Shown: piece after piece, positions 32,308 through 38,725 of the stretch
Numbering within the stretch: position 1 is the first letter of the stretch
Layout: every line of letters starts with the position of its first letter
Assembly: GCF_901538265.1 (NCBI RefSeq)
Contig: NZ_LR593886.1
Span: 4,547,738-4,611,737, forward strand
Direction of reading: 5' to 3'
From: Gemmata massiliana
Lineage (GTDB): Bacteria > Planctomycetota > Planctomycetia > Gemmatales > Gemmataceae
DNA length: 64,000 bases
Program-made: the position numbers and the translations under genes
Notes under the pieces: model-generated
What the model saw: only the letters and a program-made list of their open reading frames with translations
Database searches by the model: none
What the model was told of the DNA's origin: nothing

Positions 32308-33258
32308 TCAGCGCGCGTCGACAAAACTCAGTAGCCGCGGGCGCCGACCCAGTACGCAGCTCACCGCGTACCCCAGAACCTGTCGCACCTCGGTCCGGAC
32401 CCCGGGCGGGAGTTCCGGCCCAGCGCCCCCAGCGCTCAGCGCGCGAATCGTTTCGAGAGACTCGCCCGAAACCATTCGCCGGTCGGCGACCGCCGGCCCG
32501 CATTCCGGGCACAGTACCCCCCCGGCCGACGGGCTAAAAAACGCTCGCGCGGTCGGGTTCAGTCGCTCTCGTCCACAGGTGGCACACGCTTCGAGTCGCG
32601 GGCTATATCCCAGCTCTTGGAGCCAAACAAGCTCAAACGCGGACACGCGGGCGGCGAGGTCTAACCCTCCGTTTCCCGATGTGGGGGAACCTACCCCCCC
32701 GTCCCCCTTCCCTTCAGGGAGGGGGGACGGGGGGGTAGGTTGTGGCTGCAACCCCTCCCCAACCCCTCCCCTAAACGGAGAGGGGCTTAAAACCGGCGCT
32801 TGCGGCGTGTCGATTCCTGTTTTTGGTTCTGTTCCCCCTTCCTTTCTAGGGAAGGGGGTTAGAGGGTTAGGTTTCCTCCCTTTCCCCAACGATCGCAGTG
32901 TTTGGATGGCCGCGTCGAAGAGCGGAGGGTGCGGGTCGTAGTCCTGGGTGCCGTCGGCGAGCAGTTCGGCGACGTAGTACCCCGCGTAGAGTGCCGAGAG
33001 GTTCTGGCGCAACGTCGGAAACTGTTCGTTCATCCGCGCTTCGGTGAGGAGATCCAGCCCGCTTGCTTTGCGGATGAACACGACCTCGCACACGGTGAGC
33101 AGGTCGAACGCGACGTCGAAGTTCGATTTGAGCCGGCGCCCGCCCTTCGCCAAAGCACGCACCTTGCCGAACTCGCGTGTGAACAGCGTGGCGATGCGAC
33201 TGGTCTCGCTCCAGTCGGTTCCGCGAACCACGATCGCGAGCGCTTTATCGGCAGCCAT
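32308..33258 (-). CDS. recO: DNA repair protein RecO with a repeat-derived insert
   Basis: 316 residues from the ATG at 33258 (MAADKALAIVVRGTDWSETS). N-terminal OB-fold (IATLFTREFGKVRALAKGG), helical middle (LSALYAGYYVAELL, DPHPPLFDAAIQTLRSL) and a zinc-finger region (CATCGRE ... CPECG). RecO loads RecA on gaps with RecR and anneals strands. RecO is normally about 245 residues: here residues about 126-197 are a proline/glycine-rich insert (PLTPFPRKEGG, SPSPFRGGVGEG, TPPSPLPEGKGDGGV) coded by palindromic repeat DNA. Removing it leaves about 244 residues. The insert lies between helical segments, so the protein may tolerate it. Confidence 0.93.
   Translation of the reverse strand: MAADKALAIVVRGTDWSETSRIATLFTREFGKVRALAKGGRRLKSNFDVAFDLLTVCEVVFIRKASGLDLLTEARMNEQFPTLRQNLSALYAGYYVAELLADGTQDYDPHPPLFDAAIQTLRSLGKGRKPNPLTPFPRKEGGTEPKTGIDTPQAPVLSPSPFRGGVGEGLQPQPTPPSPLPEGKGDGGVGSPTSGNGGLDLAARVSAFELVWLQELGYSPRLEACATCGRERLNPTARAFFSPSAGGVLCPECGPAVADRRMVSGESLETIRALSAGGAGPELPPGVRTEVRQVLGYAVSCVLGRRPRLLSFVDAR
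32688..32858. repeat. Palindromic repeat cluster inside recO
   Basis: Three GC-skewed hairpins in a row. First: 32688-32712 and 32717-32741, a 25-base stem with one G-U position and a 4-base loop (AACCTACCCCCCCGTCCCCC at its start). Second, looser: CCCCTCCCC around 32750-32772 with GGAGAGGGG at 32778. Third: CCCCCTTCC (32834-32842) with GGAAGGGGG (32850-32858). All three frames needed by recO stay open through about 216 bases. The design resembles small non-autonomous palindromic elements. Confidence 0.85.
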
Positions 33259-33677
33259 CTTCGGTACGTCTGTGTTGCGGGGACTTCGGCTCCCAACGCT
33301 CGGCCAGGCTAACAATTGCTAACATTCCGGACCGGGGAGTCGGTTCCCGGGCCATAGCACCGGGCCGGGACCGCATCAATCGCTGATATTTCTGTAGCTT
33401 TGGCGTACAAATCCTTCCAAATTCCCGCCGGTCGAGGCTAACAATCAGTAACCGCCGTTCCATTTTCGACCGGTATTCCGGTTCCTCAGCTAACATCTTG
33501 TACAAATCGCGCCCCGTTCCCAAGGGACGCGCGACCGGATGCTCGGGCAACTTTACCCAAATTGTACACTAGTGTACAAATATTGCAAGTGATTTTGCCA
33601 GCGGGTGTGTGCTTCGGTGCGTTGCTTGGCACCGGTACCGCGATCGGTCATGCTAGGGCCACTCCAGGAGGTGCGCG
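33259..33677. other. 419-base intergenic region with palindrome and repeated motifs
   Basis: No gene supported. It contains GCTAACA several times (for example near 33308, 33437 and 33489), GTACAAAT three times (near 33402, 33501 and 33573) and an 18-base perfect palindrome, listed separately. The motifs could belong to the divergent promoters of recO and the interrupted gene to the right. Confidence 0.5.
33562..33579. promoter_or_regulatory. 18-base perfect palindrome, candidate operator
   Basis: TTGTACACT followed by AGTGTACAA: perfectly symmetric, no loop, in a locally AT-rich stretch 99 bases before the ATG at 33678. Half-sites GTACAA recur twice more upstream. Size and symmetry fit a dimeric regulator such as an Xre or LexA-like repressor, but no cognate regulator is identified. 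Confidence 0.5.
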
Positions 33678-34334
33678 ATGACCGAGGCGGAATGGCTGGC
33701 GTGTGAAGACCCGATACGGATGCTGACGTTTCTCGATAGTTGCACCGCAGAGCGCAAACTGCGGCTCTTCACCGTGGCTTGCGCGCGACTGGTCTGGGAC
33801 CACTTTACCGACAACGTCATGCGGGAGGCTGTCGTTGCGGCCGAACGGTGTGCCGATGGTGTGCCGTGGGAGTCCGAACTGAAGCAATTCTGTAACGCAA
33901 TGTACCGGCTCCCGGTGGAACGCAGTCAGGCGACCGGTGTGAACGGGTTTACGCTCTGGACCGCGGACGAACGCGCCGCGTACTTCACCGCTTTGAAGAC
34001 GACCGCGGCTGGGTGTGGGCTAGCGAAGCTCTCGTCTGGTGTCACCTAGCCGGAAGCGATTGTGCTCACCGGGGAACGGCAACCCGCGTTGATCCGGGAC
34101 ATTTTCGGTAACCCGTTTCGTCCGATGACATTCCGCTCTACTTGGCGCTCGCCCACTGTGGTGGAACTCGCGTCTTGGATGTACGAATCGCGCGACTTTG
34201 GCGCGATGCCGAACTTAGCGGACGAACTTCAGCGCGCCGGGTGCGACAGCGCCGATCTCCTCGATCACTGCCGCGGAACCGGGCCGCACGTGCGCGGGTG
34301 CTGGGCTGTCGATCTTGTTTTAGATAGAATATAA
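33678..34334 (+). pseudogene. Interrupted member of the 'MTEAEW' planctomycete family
   Basis: Begins like its family (MTEAEWLACEDPIRMLTFLD, RKLRLFTVACARLVWDHFTD) after a strong AGGAGGTG ribosome-binding site. It stops at TAG (34047-34049) and resumes in the same frame with GERQPALIRDIFGNPFRPMT, ASWMYESRDFGAMPNLADEL and the closing HVRGCWAVDLVLDRI. The intact paralogue at 44889-45593 aligns across the whole length and shows about 20-25 residues missing near the stop. A sequence error is possible, but the combined deletion and stop favour a decaying gene. Confidence 0.8.
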
Positions 34335-34455
34335 GTGTGTAATGGCGGCGACGTGTGGTGTCAGATCGGAGTCGGTACTACTTCGTGTGGTTACTGACGC
34401 GACGTGAGTGTATTGATTGCGTTTTCGTTGCTGATACGCGGCAAACGGGTGATGC

Positions 34456-35031
34456 GTGAACGATCACGATTCTGATGAATCTGAATACGAAGCGCGCCCC
34501 CCGTCTCGGCGGCGCCCGCGGTCGGACTACGACGACTGGGACGACGAGCCGCGCCGCGTCCGGCGCCGGCGATCGGGCCGCGGGGACTGGGACCGCAGGG
34601 CGCGTTACGACCGGCGCCGCGCGCGGTACGAACGGGACGACGACTACGATGACCGGTTGGCGGAACAGGCGATTTCCGCGCCGGCCAAGGCGCTCTTCGT
34701 GTGCTGGATTTTCGGTGCAGTGATCGCACTCATGTTCGTCTTGGTTGCCATTTTTGCCGTGGCACAAGGGCCCGATGCGCCACGCGAGACGAAATCCGAT
34801 CGGCCCATTTTGGTTATGGTGGGGCTCATGTACCCGCTCGCGGTCGGAGCCGGCTTGTACGGGGCTTGGGAGATGATGCACTTCCGATCGCACCCGTGGG
34901 CGACGGCCTCGGCGTGCCTTTTGATGCTCGCCTTTATGGGGTGTACGCCGGCACTTGGTATCGGCATCTGGGCGCTGATCGTCCTCCACCGCCCGAAAAC
35001 GCGGCGCGCGTTCGGCATCAACACGGATTAA
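34456..35031 (+). CDS. Hypothetical membrane protein with charged N-terminal tail
   Basis: 191 residues from a GTG at 34456. Residues 1-70 are extremely charged and repetitive (DSDESEYEARPPSRRRPRSD, RRRRSGRGDWDRRARYD), probably disordered. Three or four hydrophobic helices follow: FVCWIFGAVIALMFVLVAIF, ILVMVGLMYPLAVGAGLYGA, ASACLLMLAFMGC and LGIGIWALIVL. The pattern matches small planctomycete membrane proteins of unknown role. No neighbour suggests a function. Confidence 0.6.
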   Translation: MNDHDSDESEYEARPPSRRRPRSDYDDWDDEPRRVRRRRSGRGDWDRRARYDRRRARYERDDDYDDRLAEQAISAPAKALFVCWIFGAVIALMFVLVAIFAVAQGPDAPRETKSDRPILVMVGLMYPLAVGAGLYGAWEMMHFRSHPWATASACLLMLAFMGCTPALGIGIWALIVLHRPKTRRAFGINTD

Positions 35032-35065
35032 TGCGCCGGCCCGGGTGTGAACGGGGCCAAACAGC

Positions 35066-35977
35066 CTATCCCGCGACGACGCGGTTGCGACCGGTTTCCT
35101 TCGCCTGGTACAAGTTCTTGTCGGCGCGGGCGATGAGGGCGCTCGGGAGCAGCGGTTCGGCGGGGTGAGTGACGGCCGCGCCGACGCTGACGGTAACCGA
35201 GTAGGTCACGCCGTTGAACGAGAACGGGGGCCGGCTCATCACCTCCCGGATGCGCTCCGCGACGGACTTCGCCTTCGCGAGGTCGGCCTCCGGGAGCACC
35301 ACTGCGAATTCCTCCCCTCCGTACCGCGCGAGCAGCTCGTCCTGGCGGATCACGGCCTTCACGCGGGTACACAGCTCGCGCAGCGTCAGGTCGCCCACGA
35401 GGTGTCCGTACCGGTCGTTGATCGACTTGAAGTGGTCGATGTCGAGCATCAGTAGGGCGAGGGGCCGGTTGTGGCGCGTGCTCCGGGCGATCTCGCGGTC
35501 CAGGAATTCGGACAGGTACCGGCGGTTGTGGACCTGTGTCAGCCCGTCCAGGACGGTGAGCCGGTAAATTTCCTCGTGGTACTCGGCTTCAATGTTCCCG
35601 CCGCCGAGGAACCGGTAGATGCAGTTCCCGATGCGCAGGTAGTCCCCATCCCGTAGAACGCCCTCGCGCTTCTGCTGGTTGTTCAGGAACGTGCCGTTCG
35701 TGCTCCCCAAGTCGGTTACGGCGTACTCGCCGTCGTCCCGCAGGGCGATCTTCGCGTGGTACCGGGAGACAGAGGCGTCCGTGTTCCGGACCGCGCAGTC
35801 TTCCGCGCGCCCGATGAACGCCGGCTCGGTGCCGAGCGCGTACCGGGTGCCCATGTTCGGGCCGGTCGGGTAGATGTAGACGAGGCAGGCGGCCTTATCG
35901 ACGGGTTTGGCCGGGAGCGTGCTCGGGGTCCGAAACGTTTGGACCGAGTTCTCGGTCGGGATCAGTTCCGCGATCAT
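35066..35977 (-). CDS. FHA-GGDEF diguanylate cyclase
   Basis: 303 residues. FHA domain at about 40-120 (FIGRAEDCAVRNTDASVSRY, LGSTNGTFLNNQQKREGVL). GGDEF domain at about 135-300: LTVLDGLTQVHNRRYLSEFL, the metal-binding LMLDIDHFKSINDRYGHLVG and the signature LLARYGGEEFAVVLPEADL, which is catalytically competent. I see no RxxD inhibitory site in the usual place, so product inhibition may be absent. Synthesises c-di-GMP, probably controlled by binding a phosphothreonine protein through FHA. With the HD-GYP gene at 21811 the window holds both enzymes of c-di-GMP turnover, each with FHA. Confidence 0.93.
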   Translation of the reverse strand: MIAELIPTENSVQTFRTPSTLPAKPVDKAACLVYIYPTGPNMGTRYALGTEPAFIGRAEDCAVRNTDASVSRYHAKIALRDDGEYAVTDLGSTNGTFLNNQQKREGVLRDGDYLRIGNCIYRFLGGGNIEAEYHEEIYRLTVLDGLTQVHNRRYLSEFLDREIARSTRHNRPLALLMLDIDHFKSINDRYGHLVGDLTLRELCTRVKAVIRQDELLARYGGEEFAVVLPEADLAKAKSVAERIREVMSRPPFSFNGVTYSVTVSVGAAVTHPAEPLLPSALIARADKNLYQAKETGRNRVVAG

Positions 35978-36158
35978 GTACCAACTCGCTACGGGCTGTA
36001 GGGGATCAGGGCGAAACAGCTCGAACGCTAGTCATTCGGGAGAGTTGTGGGCGCGGGTGGTCGATCTTCTGTAACCGGCTCTCGTGAGGCGAGCTACGGA
36101 ATGCGACAGCTTCACACGGCACGGGACGCTATTCGGAGACTTCGGCCGGGTTGGGTGC

Positions 36159-38123
36159 TCACCCGGAGGTTGGGTACGTGGGCGTCGGTGTGAACGGGTT
36201 GGTGACCGGGCCGATGACCGGTACCGTGGGCGGGGGTGTCGGGGCCGGGGTGGGCGCGGTGATCGGGGAGAGCGGCGGGGGCGGCGGAACGGTCGGGTTC
36301 TCGACGATCGGGTCGAGCGGGTCGCTCAGGGTCCGGGCCGACAGCACCAGCCCGAGCGACTGGATCGAGGAGCCGTCCAGCGTGGCCGCGTTGAATACAA
36401 CCGTGTACGAACCGGACACGAGCCACACGGCCCCGGTCGTGAGCGGCAGGCCGGCGCGAGCCACGGTGGTAAACACCGCGTGGCCGGTCGCATCGAAGAT
36501 CGTCATGCGCACCGCGGTCGCGGACGTCGAGGAGCCGCCGGTCGCGGTCAGGGCGAACTGCGTGAGCCGGTCCCCGGCCACGTCGATCGTGGTGTACTGG
36601 ACGGCTTCCGGCTGTGTGAGCGTGTCCGAGGTGACCTGGGTGTAGGTGGTGGGGGCGACGGGAGCGAGCGTGGCGCCCAGCGTGTACATGCCGAACGACG
36701 AACTGCCGGCCGCGGTCGACGCGCCCACGCGGATGTAGTACGTCGTGCCGGTCGTCGCGTTCGCGAGCTGGATCGCGTATGACCCGCCCTCGTTCATGGT
36801 GACGACGGTCGGGAGCAACTGGCCGCTCGCGTTATACACTGTGACCGACGGGAGCAGCCCGTTGGTGGCCGTCATCGTGCCGATGAACAGGGTGCCGGTG
36901 AACCCGGTCGCGAGGGTCGGGGTGATCTTGTACCAGTCCACGTCCGTCGCGCTGGTGATGAACCCCTGGAGGGCGAAAGTGTTCGATTTCGTCGAGCGCA
37001 CCGCGCTGAGCGTGTTGGCCGTGGCGAGCGTGTCGTTGTTGCTGAACGGGAACTCGAAGTTGGTGTAGTACGAGTTCGTAACGCTCGTGCCCGTGGTCGT
37101 GCTGCCGCCCGAGTAGTTCAGTCGGAGCACGTAAGACCCGATCGAGAACACGTCCGAGCCGGACCCTTGCACCTTGACGTAGTAGGTGGTCCCCGCGCGG
37201 TAGTTCGCGAGGGTGATCGACAGATTGTTGTTCAGCACGTCCGAGGTGGACGCGCTGGCGACCACGTTCCCCTGGGCGTCGTACACGGTGACCTTGCCGG
37301 TCAACAGGCTGATGCCCGCGGCCTGGAGGTTGATCGTCAGGCCGGTCGCCCCCGAGGCCGGGGTTGTAAACTTATAGACGTCCGCGTCGCCGAGCCGGGT
37401 GACGTCCGCCGAAACCGCCGTGGTGTTCCCCAGGTTGTACGCGGTCGCGAGCGTGTCGTTGCCGAGGAGCCCCTCGAACTGGTCGTTTTGCCGGGCACCG
37501 TACAGGCCGCGGATGGACGCGACGTCGTTGAGCGACAGCCCGGACCAGAGCCCCTGATACGAGTTGAAAAGGACCGACGTTGCGTCGGTGTTCTGGTCGG
37601 CCAGCCCGAACGAGTGGGCGGCCTCGTGCAGCGCGACGGAGAACAGGTCGCCCTGGTACGAGGAGCCGATCCCGAACTGGTACAGGCTGTTGAAGATGAA
37701 GTCGCCGGCCCACGTGCGGCTGTCGTAATCGAACCCGACCGCGTTCGCCATCGTGGAGTTCGCGCTGCCCGGCGCCGAGAGCGCCCGCGCCCCGATCCGG
37801 ATGTCGCCGAACCGGATGTCTTCTTGCGGCGCGCCGGCGGTCCCCATCGCCTGTCCACCGTCGGCGACGAGCCCGATATTGAGGTTCGCTTCCACGGCCC
37901 AGGTCTGGTACGCGCGGAGGATCTCGCGCTGCCACTGGGGTTGCGACGCGGTCGCGTTCATCAGGGCAAACAGGTTGCTCTGTTGACCGGAGACGTCGGT
38001 GCCGTCGGGCACGAAACTGAGGGTCAGACTCGATCCGTCGAACCAGGGGGTACCGAAAGTCGGGGTCAAGCGGTCTTCAAGGTGCTCGACCGACAGACGC
38101 TTGGGCGATAGCGACTGACTCAT
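36159..38123 (-). CDS. Secreted matrixin-like metalloprotease with pre-peptidase domains
   Basis: 654 residues. The N-terminus SPKRLSVEHLEDRLTP is the short motif seen at the start of many large planctomycete exported proteins. Zinc site HEAAHSFGLAD (near residue 165) matches HExxHxxGxxD of matrixins, preceded by a domain with FDGSSLTLSFVPDGTDV. Three bacterial pre-peptidase C-terminal type beta domains follow (for example NDTLATAYNLGNTTAV with a later DADVYKF), then a proline-rich tail (PPPPPLSPITAPTPAPTPPP). It should act outside the cytoplasm as a zinc peptidase or a surface protein; substrate unknown. Confidence 0.88.
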   Translation of the reverse strand: MSQSLSPKRLSVEHLEDRLTPTFGTPWFDGSSLTLSFVPDGTDVSGQQSNLFALMNATASQPQWQREILRAYQTWAVEANLNIGLVADGGQAMGTAGAPQEDIRFGDIRIGARALSAPGSANSTMANAVGFDYDSRTWAGDFIFNSLYQFGIGSSYQGDLFSVALHEAAHSFGLADQNTDATSVLFNSYQGLWSGLSLNDVASIRGLYGARQNDQFEGLLGNDTLATAYNLGNTTAVSADVTRLGDADVYKFTTPASGATGLTINLQAAGISLLTGKVTVYDAQGNVVASASTSDVLNNNLSITLANYRAGTTYYVKVQGSGSDVFSIGSYVLRLNYSGGSTTTGTSVTNSYYTNFEFPFSNNDTLATANTLSAVRSTKSNTFALQGFITSATDVDWYKITPTLATGFTGTLFIGTMTATNGLLPSVTVYNASGQLLPTVVTMNEGGSYAIQLANATTGTTYYIRVGASTAAGSSSFGMYTLGATLAPVAPTTYTQVTSDTLTQPEAVQYTTIDVAGDRLTQFALTATGGSSTSATAVRMTIFDATGHAVFTTVARAGLPLTTGAVWLVSGSYTVVFNAATLDGSSIQSLGLVLSARTLSDPLDPIVENPTVPPPPPLSPITAPTPAPTPPPTVPVIGPVTNPFTPTPTYPTSG

Positions 38124-38725
38124 CTATTTTCTCGGTGGTGTGAGCGGCGGTTCGGCCGCTTCAGAGTGGAGAGTTCCGTGGAGTGGAGCGGTGGGTCGCG
38201 AGCATGGGGACTGTTTGAGATCGGGTCTTTTCGGAGCCGTTGTGGTCCCGCGTGAATACTGTGCCCGTGACGGCAGGTCACTCTGGCGAACCGTAGCTGA
38301 GAATTTCAGTGAGTCAAATGAAAGTGGGAAATCCCAAAATGCTGATAAGAACGATTTACAACGCGCGCTAACTTCGCGCACGCGCTGTCTCGGTTCGGAC
38401 ACCATTTCGCATGGAAATCATGTGAAACCACAATCGCCGTGGGCCGCACTGGTTGGGTCTAGGCTGCGCACTGACTACCTCACTTCCCGAATTTTGCGAA
38501 CGCGGATACCGGTGCGCAGCGCGTTCGTTGCGCGCTCGAAACGCGATTGTGGTGAAACTTGGGTAAGGCCCGGACCCACACGACAAACCACGTGCTTTTC
38601 CACTTCCGCGCGAAAACTCAAGATGCGTCATTTCGGTGCTACCGGGGTACCAGATTCGTGCTAGGTAGTGTTGCAATGGTCCGCACCGCGGGCCGCCCTA
38701 ACACTAAGCCCCGGCGATCGCCCAC
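38124..38725. other. 602-base divergent intergenic region
   Basis: Lies between the protease (minus) and the kinase (plus). GC content dips near 38300-38420. No convincing gene, repeat or terminator was found; it presumably holds both promoters. An open frame at 38140-38664 has no family likeness and arginine/serine-rich composition. Confidence 0.5.

Noticed and set aside
30958-32334. 458-residue open frame on the plus strand
   Set aside because: Antisense to the TPR lipoprotein, Arg/Val/Leu-biased, no domain.
33245-33550. 101-residue minus-strand frame with TTG start (EFGRICTPKLQKYQRL)
   Set aside because: Overlaps the recO start, has no ribosome-binding site and contains the repeated GTTAGC/GTACAAAT motifs, which look regulatory. 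A decayed gene cannot be excluded.
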